Positions 21,746 to 33,511 of a stretch of DNA of 64,000 nt are shown in pieces. Position numbers and translations under genes: made by a program. The stretch's first letter is position 1; every line of letters begins with the position of its first letter. Source of the DNA: Hypomyces perniciosus (taxonomy: Eukaryota > Ascomycota > Sordariomycetes > Hypocreales > Hypocreaceae); assembly GCA_008477525.1 (NCBI GenBank), contig SPDT01000013.1:605501-669500 (forward strand). Reading direction: 5' to 3'. The notes beneath the pieces are model-generated. The model searched no databases and was not told the DNA's origin. It saw only the letters and a list, made by a program, of their open reading frames with translations.

Positions 21746-22381
21746 TCAAGTATACTCCCAAGCCCCAAAGGAGCTTCCAGCAGGCTGAATACGGATCCCT
21801 GCCACCGGAAGGCATCCCTCGGCCTTAAAAGCCACTGTTGCTGCCTTCAGGACCGCTTGATGAGTGACTGGCACAGCGGCGGAAACTGGACATGCCCAAA
21901 GCCCAGCGGGGCCTTCCTTTGACTGCCAGGATAAGACAGTAGCGGGAGGATTGCGGACAAATGGGATCTGATGAGAGTAGAAGCCGCCGACCTGGGAGCC
22001 GGGAGGTCGCAGGGTCGAGTGGGCGGAGGGATAGCTGATCGAGTCATCAGGAGCGACATAGATGAACTGGCCGCCAGGGACAGCAGCCTGAAGGGTGTCA
22101 CGGATGAGTATAAGCTAATTTCAAGAAAGATCGTTAGAACGTACAGCGAGATAGGACATGTTCTCGTTGATCAAAGTGGCATCGCCAGCCGGACAATGCT
22201 GCGCATTCCTGACGCCACAGCGGGTGCTAGAACTTGCGGCACCAATGATGAAGGACCTGTCGCGAGCGTGGATGACTTTGCCGTCCAGATGCGGGTGGTC
22301 GGGAGTGTGTGCAGTGATGGTGTAGAAACTGTTTGCTGCAGTGAGGCCTAGAAGGCCGAGGAGAACCAGATATGGCTGCAT
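21746..22381 (-). CDS. small secreted protein of the fungal IgE-binding-protein-like family
   Basis: The CDS is complement(join(21746..22087, 22145..22381)), 192 residues. The N-terminus is a signal peptide (MQPYLVLLGLLGLTAANS). The body follows the pattern of a widespread Eurotiales secreted-protein family known from IgE-binding antigens: HLDGKVIHARDRSFIIG, a cysteine pair in CGVRNAQHCPAGD, PGGQFIYVAPDDSISYPSAH, a central GGFYSHQIP, and the aromatic C-terminal ending GAWEYT. The 57-nt intron (GTACGT...TTCAG) is phase 0 and joins LA to AAVPGGQ. A TATATAAA box lies 84 bases upstream. Members are extracellular or cell-wall proteins with no established enzymatic role. It is convergent with the GH2 gene, 155 bases apart. 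Confidence 0.75.
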
Positions 22382-22464
22382 GGTGTGTTGAGCGTAAGAA
22401 TTGCCTGTCGTTAATGCCTTGGGATGGAACTGTTAGCCTGTAGTTGTCGAAGCTGGATAACCTG

Positions 22465-22472
22465 TTTATATA
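22465..22472 (-). promoter_or_regulatory. TATA box of the small secreted protein gene
   Basis: TATATAAA on the minus strand, 84 bases upstream of the ATG at 22381. This fits a regulated secreted-protein promoter. Confidence 0.5.
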
Positions 22473-23989
22473 TCGAGGGTCCCAAGGATGACGATGCCAT
22501 CATCAGGTCCAGTTTTGCAAAGTCAACTTCGATCCGAGTCCTTGGGACACATCAATTCGATCGAATCTTCTGGGCACATCGTTCTTGGTCAGCTGTAATG
22601 GCATGATCTCTCGAGTACTCTTGCCCGTATGAGCCGTGAGAGGGCAGTGATGCTAGACAGAGCTGATCCCACATCTTTTGTGTAATGGTGATGATACACT
22701 CCTCAAAGGCGGTAGGTTCTCAGACTTGGACAGTGTCACAGGCAGAAATGAAGAAACTTCTCGTCAAACCACTGTCACAACACTTGGCTTTGTTGTTAGT
22801 TTGTGTTGAGTCTTGGAGCTGAGATAACGAACAGACCCCTGCACTAAGACCTGCATGTCTCAGAGCTCCGAACACATGACCCCGGATCCAACCCGGGTTA
22901 CCGGGGTTACGCCCACAACGATGACGGAGAAGCTTCAGGGGCATAAGCAGAACAGTGGATTTATATCCCTGCATAGTCCAACGAGACGGTGATCCGGATC
23001 AGTTCTGTTCGGCTCCGTACGCCGTGCAGCCGCTACCGATGGCCGGATGATGCGGGCACATATCTCTCCGTACGTGTCTATGAAGTAATACCCCCGTAAA
23101 GACTGAGCGAAGGTCGTTCAGGGGGCGTTGCAGACTCGCAGTACAAAACGGCTGGCTGCAGTTCCTTGTGTAGCAATCATTGTTCAGGAAGACACCGACT
23201 TATTCCATCTTCTCTCTTCTCCTTTCTTCTCATCTCTTCTCTCCATACATCTATTACGCCACCACGTGCGACTGCTGCGGATTGTGACTGTACAACGAAA
23301 GCACAAGAAAATCTGGCCGTGGTATGCATATCTCTAACAAGAAGACGACAAAGATGAAGAGGCCACAAAGCCCAGCTTGTCGAGGATGCGATCGGATAGC
23401 GATGAAGGAGGAGACAAAGCACAATGGAGGGACACTGCTTTTGTCTGGAGCGACGGGTGAGTTTCGAGTCATTTCTTTAGCCTCGTCAGGTCTTTTCAAT
23501 GTCTGGTGCTGGCCAGGATATGCTCGTTGATGGTAGACGCAGACGTTTCAGCCTCACATTGATGTTTATTTTATGGCTGGCGAATATGGGTATGGAGGAG
23601 TGTTAGTGAATCGATGGCGAGATAGAGCCCTGGATGTGGTGAAATTTGGTGGACATAAGCACTATAAGACTAAGGCTGGTGGTCCCTGTCTGTGCTCATG
23701 GCGCCGACACCGCAAGTTAGCACGTCATTGTTAGAATCATCACCTCACCAGAGACGCGACATCTGAATCCTTTCGCTCCTTGGGCTCAATTTTTCTTCTT
23801 CTTCCAGCTCCCCTTCTTTATGCCCTTTTCTCTGGCTGCTGGCTCGGTTTCTTCGCAACTTGGGCCCTTCTCTTTCACCTGCTTTGTCCGTCATGCTCTG
23901 GTAGCTATACGGACACAAACCCTTGCCCTGCCTTCATCACCAGAACTGACGTCGAAATTCTCCCCACCATAGCGATAGCGACGACGACG
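22473..23989. other. intergenic region with no convincing gene
   Basis: About 1.5 kb. The frames at 22720-22974 (minus) and 23324-23530 (plus) have no recognisable domain. The latter has a GTGAGT donor near 23456, so a small spliced gene cannot be excluded. The stretch 23760-23989 is CT-rich and looks like promoter and leader of the DUG2-type gene. Confidence 0.4.
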
Positions 23990-26727
23990 ATGCCCTCACT
24001 CACAGCCGATTCAGCGACCGCCACGTCGGTTCTCGCCACTATTGAGAAGCCCGATTGTCCAGAAATTCAGCCGGAGCTGGTCCACAGCCTGAAGCACAGC
24101 AGCAGTATCCTCGCATTGGCTGTCAGTCCGCAGCACGGCTCCATCTACGCTGGCACTCAAGACGGCGAAATCGTGGTGTGGTCTCTGTCCACATTCCACC
24201 AGGTTCAGCAGGTCCAGGCCCATAAACGAAGCGTCCTCTCCCTCTTTCTCTCGCCCGATGCCTCTCTCCTATTCTCCAGCGCGGGCGACGCCATCATCAA
24301 TGTCTGGTGCCCCCGCTCTCTGCGTCGCCTCTACGAGATCTACGGAAACTACGACGTCGGTGATGTCTTCTGCACCGCATACAGCGCCCAGCACGAGACC
24401 CTGTACATTGGGGCTCAGAATACCACTATCCAGTGGGTTGGCCTGAACGATCCGAGTTCCAGAGTGTCTCCCGACTCCCAAAAGCACCCCGATCGCAGAA
24501 ACCACCGGTTTTTTCGATTCCAAGGCCATCGGAGGCACCAGCACTCCAAGACGCAGCGAGGACCGCTGGGGCTTGATTCCTCGTGCGAACACCGTCCTTG
24601 AAATCGACAGTCATGCGATCCGACAGTTTGCGCACAACGGATACGTATACTGCATGCTCATGGCGAAAGGTCCTACCGTCGAAGTCGATTCGGAAGACGA
24701 TGTTTTAATATCGGGAGGTGGTGACGGCACTATAAGACTTTGGAGGCTCGAACCGTCCAGCAGGGGACAACACGATGAGTCAGATGGCGCCGGCATCCAA
24801 GAGATCATGACACTAGGCACGGACGACGCCGAGTCAGTATTTTCTCTTGCGCTTGATGGGTCATTCCTGTATGCTGGAAAGCTAGATGGCATCGTTGAGC
24901 TCTGGGACCTAGATACTGCACAGAGATTGAGAGTCATCAAGGCACAAAACGTGGATATTATGTCAATCCAGATGGGTTGGGGCTATCTCTGGACAGCCTC
25001 TGCCGATGGCTGGGCAACTGTGAGTCGCCTTGAATCTTCACAAGTTACCATCTTTGCTGACACGGATTTAGAAATTCAGCACAGCTCATTACGGGAAGTA
25101 CCAACACGTCTCCAGAAACATCAGCCAAAAGTATCAGTGTCTGAATAAATGGAAGGCACACAATGGCAAGATACTGGCGTCAGTCTGTACAACATACAAG
25201 AACGAGCAGTTCTATATCACTGGAGCCAATGATGATGATATCTCAATATGGCTCGTTCAAGATGGAGCTGATTCGAAAGCCTCCACTTCAGCCGGGAATG
25301 AGGACGTGCTGCTCTCCACATTGGCAGATTTTGTCTCGTATAGGACGGTTTCATCCCGACCCGAGTTCGCAGAGGACTGCCGCAAAGGAGCCACGTTTCT
25401 CGGGGCGCTCTTTAAGCGCATGGGCGGCCATGTTGAGATGCTGAGCACGGAAAAGGCCCGTAACCCTGTCGTTTATGCAAGGTTCTCTGGGAAGAAGGAG
25501 TCGGCTGAGAAACGGAAGCGGATCCTCTTTTACGGGCACTACGATGTCGTGGCTGCCGACAACGAGAATGGAAAGTGGACGACTGACCCTTTCACTGTTA
25601 AGGGAACTAACGGCTTCCTGTATGGGCGCGGTATCAGTGACAACAAAGGCCCCATCATCGCGGCCCTTTATGCCGTGACGGATTTGATACAGGCACAGAA
25701 GCTAGAAAACGATGTCATCTTCCTGATTGAGGGAGAAGAAGAATTCGGGTCCAGGGGATTTGAGGAGGCCGTCAAGAGAAACAAGGAGCTGATTGGCCCC
25801 GTTGACTACATCTTGCTGGCAAACAGTTACTGGCTGGATGATGAGGTCCCATGTCTTACGTATGGTCTGCGTGGCGTGCTTCATGCGACAGTTTGCGTGG
25901 ATTCGTCCCGCCCCGACACTCACTCGGGTGTTGATGGTTCGCACATGGTTGATGAACCTCTCTCAGACCTGACTACAGTTATGTCAAGACTGAAAGGACG
26001 CGGCAACCGCGTCTTGATCCCGGGATTTTATGACGGCATCCCGCCAGTGACGCCGGAAGAAGAAGCTCGTTATGATGACATTGCTTCCATTCTGGTGCGC
26101 CGCAGCACCGAGGCCATCTCGGAAGACAAGATTAAACAGTCGCTTCTGGCGCGATGGCGCGAGCCTAATCTTACCATTCATCGGTTTAAGGTATCTGGCC
26201 CGGATGGCAGTCTGGTCAGCAGTCATGCTAGCTCGCACATCAGTATGAGACTGGTCCCAGGACAAGAGGTCGATGCTGTGGCCAGTGCATTGTCAGGCTT
26301 TCTAAGTCGGGAATTTGCCAGTCTTGACTCCCAGAATAAACTGAGCATACACATTGACAACAAGGCTGAGCCGTGGCTGGGTGACCCGAAGAATGAAATT
26401 TTCCGCACGCTGAGCAGGGCCGTTGTCGAAGCCTGGCCAGATTGCTTCGAGACATCGGATCATACCAGCCAACAGTCTAGTCCAGATGACAAAGAGCGTC
26501 AGAGCTCTCCTGAAGTATCGACAGGCAAGCCGAAGAAGCCTCTATACATCCGGGAAGGCGGATCCATCCCTGCCATCCGTTTCCTGGAGAAGGAGTTTGG
26601 TGCACCGGCTGCCCACCTGCCTTGTGGTCGGGCTAGTGACTCTGCTCATTTGGCCAATGAACGGATGAGTATTCTGAATTTGCTAAAGGCGAGGGAGATT
26701 TTTGGCAAGGTGTTTGCCAGGTTGTGA
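23990..26727 (+). CDS. DUG2: DUG2-type WD40 / M20 metallopeptidase (apparent frameshift)
   Basis: Dug2 works with Dug3 in the cytosolic degradation of glutathione. An N-terminal WD40 region starts at ATG 23990 (HSSSILALAVSPQHGSIYAG, GGGDGTIRLWRLE, LDGIVELWDLDTAQRL). A C-terminal M20 peptidase follows with its zinc motifs: YGHYDVVAADNENGKWTTDP, GRGISDNKGPI, the catalytic EGEEEFGS, and the late His in GRASDSAHLANERM. One intron (25020-25071, GTGAGT...TTTAG) joins the two halves. Near 24509-24514 a run of six T breaks the frame: the upstream frame ends at 24601, whereas removing one base from the run would join two family-like segments. With that correction the protein would be about 894 residues, close to yeast Dug2. 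This is either an assembly error or an inactivating mutation. Confidence 0.85.
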
Positions 26728-27114
26728 GTGTGGGATGACTGACGATGAGATGGCTGCATGAAATGGCGTTGAGGAGCGAAGCGAAACTTGTGAGAATAAC
26801 CCGTGTTCTATGTATAGATAGATACCCAAAAAGCGAATCCCTGATTCAACTAAATGAACTAGAAAGAAAGAAACCATACGAGTCTGATATTGACGAGGAG
26901 CAATTGCTGCGAATCCTCCTCCTGTGCCAAGTTCAGTTGCATGAGGCTGTGCAGATACGTCCTGGCTTTTATGTATGTATGGGAGCCTCCACTTTTACAC
27001 ATGTCAAATACCTCTTCTGTTATTTCTTATATGGATTGATCCTTGGCTCTTCTACCCCTCAACATCTCAAGATTGCCCCGCAGATCATCATCATCATCAT
27101 CATCATAAGGCGCC
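26728..27114. other. intergenic region
   Basis: 387 bases between the DUG2-type stop and the next start on the same strand. A CATCATCATCATCATCATCAT trinucleotide tract at about 27086-27106 lies directly upstream of the next ATG, in its leader. Confidence 0.5.
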
Positions 27115-28421
27115 ATGGGCTTCAGAAAGTTCTTCAAGGATCTCATCGGTGAGGAAGAGGACCAGAATGAAGATCCTCCTCAAGCACCTACCAGTGAGCC
27201 TACCTCTCACCAGCAACAACAAGAACATGAGGAACCCTGGACCGGCCCAGACAACACCCAGCCTTTTGGAGAAAACCCCATCACCAACTTCTCAGTTGAA
27301 TACCTCGGCGAACAGCGCTCCTCCAACAGCGCCAGCCGTCGAGACTTGGGGTTCGCAGGCCATATCCAAGGAAAATGGTACGCCGTCTACGGAGATACCC
27401 TCTGGTGTGCCCCGGGTGTGACGGACCCGGATCAGAATCCCGAGGGCTTTCATGGCATGGTGAGGAATTCGCTGTCGGCGCTGACGGATGATCCGCTGCT
27501 GGTGCATGATTTGCATTTAAATGACGATGAGCCGGTGCCGCATCAGAAGCAGTTTACGCCGTGGGTGGCGGAATGGGGGGAGACGAATTTGCATGGGTTT
27601 GGTGGCACGAGTTTGGTGGAGGTGGATTATGATGCTGCGGTTGGCGCGCTTTATTACCTGATTGTGAGTCGTCCTTTGTTTCTACAACTATCATGGCGGA
27701 GTCGGGGAGATGAGGGAATGCTGATCTGTATAGAATGAAAATGAAAACTACCGCCACGCAGGTATCGCTCGTGTTGAAGTCATCGACGGCACACCTACTA
27801 TCACTGAACGCCTAGGCGAGCAGGGCTGGTGGTGGGAGACTAGCAACACACCTAAATACGGCGATGTTGCGGCCTATCGAGATGTGAACAGCGAGTATAT
27901 TTACATCTGGGGCAACCCACCGAAGACGGTGACGACGTGGCCGGCGAATCAGTACGTGTACCAGGCTCGCGTCAAAGCAGTAGATGCGTTCGACCTGGAG
28001 CAGTATGAGTACTGGTGGGGTAGAGAGAAAGGATGGAGCAAGGAGGTGTTGAGCGAGCACAATCCAGAGACGGCGGTGATGTGGGGGGTTGGACAGGGAC
28101 AGGTGGTGTATAGCAACTGGTTCAAGTGCTATATATATGTCCATCTGCGTAAGGGACCCTCATCTTGGTATTGGGCTTTTGAGCTTTGCTGACTTGAGAT
28201 GACCAGACGGCCCGAGTGTTGCGCTGCGAACGGCGCCGAGTCCGGAGGGTCCGTGGACGGGGGATAAGGAGATCTTTACGGCCGAACCGATTGATGGGGG
28301 TTTTGTGTATGCGGGTGTTGCGTATCCTTACTTGGATGAGTCGGGGAAGACGCTGACGATTGCGTATACGAATAATAACCACATTCAGGTCATTAAGGTG
28401 ACGTTTGAGGAGGCGATTTAG
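27115..28421 (+). CDS. DUF4185-like predicted beta-propeller protein
   Basis: The CDS is join(27115..27663, 27734..28148, 28207..28421), 392 residues, with no signal peptide (MGFRKFFKDLIGEEEDQ), so it should be cytosolic. After an acidic, glutamine-rich arm (about 12-45) the body looks like a five-bladed glycosidase-type propeller: GFAGHIQGKWYAVYGDTLWC (DUF4185-like entry strand), FHGMVRNSLSAL, SEYIYIWGNPPK, YVYQARVKAVDAFD, then VALRTAPSPEGPW and LTIAYTNNNHIQVIKV near the end, the latter two typical of GH43/GH117-like propellers. Introns have GTGAGT and GTAAGG donors with TAG/CAG acceptors. The substrate is unknown, and an enzyme role is only a fold-based guess. The family call is by eye. Confidence 0.7.
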
Positions 28422-29012
28422 AGTCTATAGATGGATATGAAGACTATGTAATCTTATGTTTCGAACTGAGAGAATAACGAGTGGCGTGGCTTTAGGAGAG
28501 GAAGAATTGTCCTAGTGTCAGGCATATTGAGGAGGAAAGCGTTTAATTACGCTTCTAGTTGACCACTATATATGTATATACGTCCATACTTAGGTAGTCA
28601 TGTGTATTCTTAGAAAGCATCCTAGAGAAACCTTCGGAATACATATACATAACTCTATAATGAACAATGTATTATTGACCTTTGGTCCTGCGTTCAGGTC
28701 AGCAAACTGGCTAAACATTCTAGCACGAAACGTATTTCACGATACCTATCAAGGGGTAGACTTTACCTTCCAACTGAGGGATAGAAGCAGGAAAAGAGAC
28801 AGGAGAGCCCTCCCAAAAGCTGCCTCATATTAAGTATGAAAAACAACTACAAATATATAAGCTTACGATTTATATCATCTTCCTTTTATCTCCCTTGCCT
28901 TATAGCGTCCGTCCGTACTGTGCACCCGCCGCAGCTCCAGTGCGCACACGATATACACATTGGAGTTGTCGTTTTAAGCCATGGACCACCTGCGCATCTG
29001 CACTGCTGGGGG
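28422..29012. other. shared 3' region of convergent genes
   Basis: 591 AT-rich bases between the propeller gene (plus) and the C2H2 gene (minus). There are only short frames; no repeat was recognised. Confidence 0.45.
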
Positions 29013-30724
29013 TCAGTATGTGAACAGTGGTATCATTACAGCAGTATTACATACACATCTCCATATAGTCACCATCTCTCTTGCCACAGGTTTTTTACCT
29101 TCGGCCCTCAAGGTTTTGGTAGCGTGTAAGCTGGCAGAGTTTCGCAATCCAGGATCGTCAGGTGGCGAGACGTCTCGCTCAGGGGGTCCGTTATCAGTTT
29201 CTAAATGCGGAGGATCAGGTAACGAAATTCCACTCGACTCCGATCCGACAATAGACCTGGCGACAGACAAACTATCTTCATCCATCGCTCGGGGTACGGC
29301 GAACATGGCAAGTTGTTCTTGATGAGTTGCCACATGTCTTTTGAAACGGACCGGGCTGACAAGAATATTCTGGGTCATAGAACTTTCCGTTTTGCGCAGC
29401 TCCGCCTCCCAATCATCGCAGAATGGACAGTCCCGAGCTCTGAGCATAGCTGGGGCTTGCATGGCAGCGTCCTGGAGCAACAGAAGCTGTGGTTCTGGGA
29501 AAGATCCGTGATTAACATTTATATGGGAGATGAGATCGGGTCTAGATGATGCGGGGGCGCCATTGCACAGGGGGCAAGCGTATTCACTTCTGTGATATCG
29601 TAATTCGTGTTCAAACCAAGCATCGCGATCTTCGAAGAGTTCGTTGCCGCAAGATTCTCCGCCGATCGTACACATATACGCTTTGAGGTCACGGAACGCG
29701 TGAATACTATGTGGTATTAGACTATTGCCCGAGATTCAAGGGAATTCTTCTTGACTTACCGCCAGGATTTCTCTCGTTGGAAAGACTGAAATGTGAAGCA
29801 TATTGGACACTCGAAGGGCTCTCCATCTTTGGACAAGTCTGTTAGCTTTGGTAATTGTAGAGCCGATGTTGAATCAGCCATTGTTGAAGCCGACATGAGA
29901 GACACCGAGTCGTCCTCATCATCCAGGTTAGTAGGGAGAAGTGTCTCTGGTAGTGCTTCTGGATGAAACGTAGTCGCTTTGCTTGATAGGACCTCTGTGC
30001 AAGCATCCAGCTGCCCTGCCCCTTCCTCCTCCTCATAACCAAGTCGAGATCTATGGTCTCGACTATACTTGATGAATTGCCTACGTTTGGCAATCGCACA
30101 TCCGGCCCTTTCAGCTAGTCGATTCATATCGTGTTGCTTAAGCTTTTGGTGCTTCTCCCTCACGTAGTCGATGTCAAAACTTGCTGGGAAAGCATTGTTT
30201 GAGGCTTGGAGCGCTCGCTTGAACCTATCAATGGGACCGGTGTTCCTGATGAGACGTCCGACGCGAAAGAGGGATCCAATATACTCGGAGATTATTTGGA
30301 GAATCACCGTCACTTCATCAACAGGAGAGTCTTGCGAATCGATGGAGGTCGGCTCGTGGTTTGCGCTCTCCCCGTTCAAGATACTTAGCACTATATATTG
30401 TGAGAAAGGATTAGCTAGATGTGAAGGATATGTGGGCTTACAGTCGTGAATAGCTTCTTGTAGGTCGTCGAGATGCTCACATACGAGCTCATGGATTTCC
30501 CGAGCTCCCGCGAGGCGATAGTCAAGCGATAGTTTCGATTCGGGAAGATGCATAGCGCCCAAATTTCCCGCCCACAATATGAATCTTTCCAAGGCGTCTG
30601 TGATTGTTTGTACCATCGGTGCACCGCCATGCTGTCCCTCCAAATGCGATATCAGGTCAAAGAAACATTGCCGCGTCTCACGGGCCTTGGTTGAGATATT
30701 GGGGATTTGTCCTGATACAGACAT
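29013..30724 (-). CDS. C2H2-type zinc-finger protein, fungal-specific
   Basis: The CDS is complement(join(29013..29706, 29760..30390, 30442..30724)), 535 residues. The N-terminal half is helical without known domain (ATG at 30724, MSVSGQIPNISTKARETRQC). The middle has a basic segment (CAIAKRRQFIKYSRDHRSR). Near residue 295 a family signature begins, FECPICFTFQSFQREKSWR, continuing across intron 2 to HAFRDLKAYMCT. Further zinc-binding pairs follow (YACPLCNG...HINVNH, DCPFCDD...FKRHVATHQ). This arrangement is common in fungal proteins of unknown role, often beside or fused to NLR-like or ankyrin proteins. Intron 1 (51 nt) is stop-free and in frame. An earlier in-frame ATG (30826) would add a hydrophobic leader and was judged less likely. 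It is divergent from the DUF7580-type gene. Confidence 0.78.
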
Positions 30725-31119
30725 TATATCGAAATCTGTAGCATACAAAGCAAAGAATTTGGGGATTCCGGGAGACACGGAGACAGTCACTCCAAATACA
30801 AGAAGTAAAAGAAGCATGTTATTGGCCATCTGTTGATGCATCTCGCGCGGGGTTGATCACGCATTGCATACCTTGAGGGGACCCCTTGTAGCTCTCATGT
30901 CTTGTCCAATGTGAGGCCGTAGAGTCTAGGCATGCTCTATGCATGATGGTTGCATTGGCTTGAGTTGGGCATCCATAAATATGCAGCCTGACCTGAATGC
31001 CCGCGTGTGCTCTTGAACTCCAACACATTCTATCGCTCTATTTCCATGGTCGAAGGCGTTCTCATAACCTGCAACTGTACTTGGAACCATCGAACGAACA
31101 CTTCTGCGACTTGTATGCC
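30725..31119. promoter_or_regulatory. bidirectional promoter region of the C2H2 and DUF7580-type genes
   Basis: 395 bases between two divergent ATGs, which must carry both promoters. TCCATAAATATGCAG near 30970-30984 is a TATA-like AT stretch facing the plus-strand gene. Shared control of the two genes is an inference from spacing. Confidence 0.4.
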
Positions 31120-33004
31120 ATGTCTGGCTTCGAAATAGCCGGAATAGTGCTCGGCGCGTTTCCCCTGGCTATTAGTGCACTTGGTCAATACCGCGAAATT
31201 GCGAAGCGACTTGGACTATGGAACCAAATAAGGCTGGAATACACCAAATGCAGCTCCCAGTTGAAGTTTCATCGTGTGACCCTGGCAAGCAATCTGAGGC
31301 AACTACTACTTCCTTTGGTTGCAGATGATGCCAAAATCGAGGCATTGCTATCAGATCCTGGCGGTGATGCCTGGAGAGAAGACGGCGTCGATGCATTGTT
31401 GAGGAAACGACTTGGAGATGCTTACGAACCGTATTTCGAGTTTATGACGGGAATGGAAAGCACTATGGAGGATTTGAAACAGGAGATGGCCATGGATGAG
31501 GAAGCAGTCCAGGAGAAACTGAACACCCCAGTGAGCAACTTGGCTTCACAAGTTCGGAGCATTGAATACTAATTGCCGGCCACACACAGAGAATACGAAT
31601 AACTAACAGACGTCCAAAGGATATCATGACCAAAGATGAGCTTAGGTTCCAACTGTTCAAGGTTAAATTCAGTAACAGTGAGGCAATCCGCGAGGAATTA
31701 TTCAAGCAGCTCCAGAACTATAACAACGGCCTTGAGAAGCTATTAAGGGCTAGTGACAGAGAAGATGAATTGAGGCGGAGACGAAAGCTCATACAACAAA
31801 CGAGCTCTGCCGATTCTGCATTGTGTACCTTCTGGAGGCAAGCGACCAAGCTTTTCAAAGCTCTTGCCTCCTCATGGAACTGCTCATGCAGAGAGCAACA
31901 CCACTTGGGATTACTTCTCCAACATCGGGCCAGAAAGGACTCCGAGTTCAACATCATGTTCGCTACCTTGGGATCCTCGAATTGGGGAATTCACAAGACC
32001 AGAATCACGGAGGGGAATGAGGAGACATCGGTGTCAGTGAAGCAGGCGATGAAACAAATGGAAACAGTGCCGCTTCGTGGCCCGAAGCACAGGGAAAGTA
32101 TTCCAGTCAAGTCTGCAATGAGACCGAAACGCCAGGCGGGCTGTGATAAGCTTCTAAGGTGAGCTGTGTTGCGTGTGCCATGTTCATATTCGTTTCTAGG
32201 ATTCAGGAACAAGGCTGACCATCACTCAGGCCGCCCCCGTCGATCAGGATAACAATGGCGGATACAGATTCTTACTCTAGTATTTTTCAAGAAATCTCTA
32301 CGTTGTGCATACCGCTCGATCAAATAGAGGACTCATGTTGGGGCTACCTGACTGGGGAAGACTGTCGGTACTACATCTATACCGTTTCTCATCAGACAGC
32401 TGACAGCGTCACATCTGTCACGCTCGATCAAATCCTCCGGGGCGAGGTTTATCCCCGCCCTACTCGGCGTCAGCGTTATGCCTTGTCGCTGATTCTCGCC
32501 TCTTCGTTCTTGCAGCTCGCGGGCACCCCATGGCTCCCTTTTCTGTGGAAGAAGTCCGAGATTGCATTTTACACCAACATAAATGACCGGAACGTCATAT
32601 CTCTGGACCAACCTCATCTAAGCCCCAACTTTTCAATGCTATCTAGTCAAGAATCACTCACGTCACTTAAGAATGGCGTGATGCTGTGTCAATCACTTGA
32701 TCAGCTGGGCATTATGCTCCTGGAGCTATGCTTCGGGACGGTTCTGGAGGATCAGCCGTGCAGGAAAGAGTGGCCAGTTGGTGATACTGAGGCCAATAGA
32801 GGAGGATTTGATGTCCTGGCGGCCCGGAAATGGCAGTATGACGTGGAAGAAGAGGCAGGCCAGGCTTATTCTGAGGCCGTTGAGTGGTGCTTGGGGAAGA
32901 ACAGACCTGATAAGTGGAGGCAAGACATGTTGCAAAACGTGATACTGCCGCTGCAAAGAAGCCGGGACTTCCTGATCAACAATACCGGGGAAGGATTCCC
33001 TTGA
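31120..33004 (+). CDS. DUF7580-type fungal protein
   Basis: The CDS is join(31120..31530, 31620..32158, 32230..33004), 574 residues. It opens with the fungal-specific N-terminal helix MSGFEIAGIVLGAFPLAISA, shared with STAND/HET-type proteins. It continues with helical segments (YREIAKRLGLWNQIRLEY, FKVKFSNSEAIREELFKQL, KLLRASDREDELRRRRKL), the motif FWRQATKLFKALASSWNC...HLGLLLQHR, and a C-terminal kinase-like domain remnant (LTLDQ-like VTLDQILRG, RYALSLILASSFLQL, LDQLGIMLLELCFG) with the R-x3-L-A-x2-L-A pattern typical of this family. Catalytic kinase residues are not evident. Introns: 31531-31619 (GTGAGC...AAAG) and 32159-32229 (GTGAGC...TCAG). The role is unknown; a regulatory or incompatibility link is only suggested by family context. 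Confidence 0.75.
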
Positions 33005-33511
33005 ATGACTCGTGTAACTAGCACGGGGGTCATCTAAGAAACCGGAAACTAATACGTACGAGTACGGACACGGAGTACGGAGCACTAAAACAACACGGGG
33101 CCGTTCACTCGTATGGGGTAAGTGATGGCGGTTGCTAATTTAGATAGGTTAAACCCGAAGAGCGCGCGCTAGTTGGCGGAGATATCTCCTTTCTTACCTC
33201 TGTAAGGAGTATGGGATTCACGTAATTCGTATATACCCTTAGCTAGTCCAAAGAAAAGGGTCTAATGCCGCTTAGACCGAGGTTATTGCACGTCACTTTC
33301 ACATTGATCAAGTCCACGTAATGGTGAAACCCGATTCTACATAGAGGAGTGGAGTTGCCTCGGCTCATGACATCGAGCCATCTTGAAGGATGGAGGCGTT
33401 CAACCTCACTCCAGAGAAGACATGCACGCGAGATATACGAGAACGCAACCAAAACCATGATATGATGTCCCGATTGACCATCTTATCCACTCCCAGATTC
33501 CAGAGTAAGGA
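33005..33511. other. intergenic region with GTACGGAGTA-type motif
   Basis: 507 bases between two plus-strand genes. At 33051-33082 there is a dense set of TACG/GGAGTACGGAG motifs that recur in other intergenic parts of the window. No gene was recognised; overlapping minus frames (33243-33673) lack domains. Confidence 0.45.

Noticed and set aside
22720..22974. 84-codon minus frame beginning MQGYKSTVLLMPLK
   Set aside because: Weak hydrophobic start but no family resemblance or neighbouring exons; could be a chance frame.
23324..23530. Small plus-strand frame with a GTGAGT donor
   Set aside because: Only one possible exon could be seen and no acceptor-linked continuation made a convincing protein.
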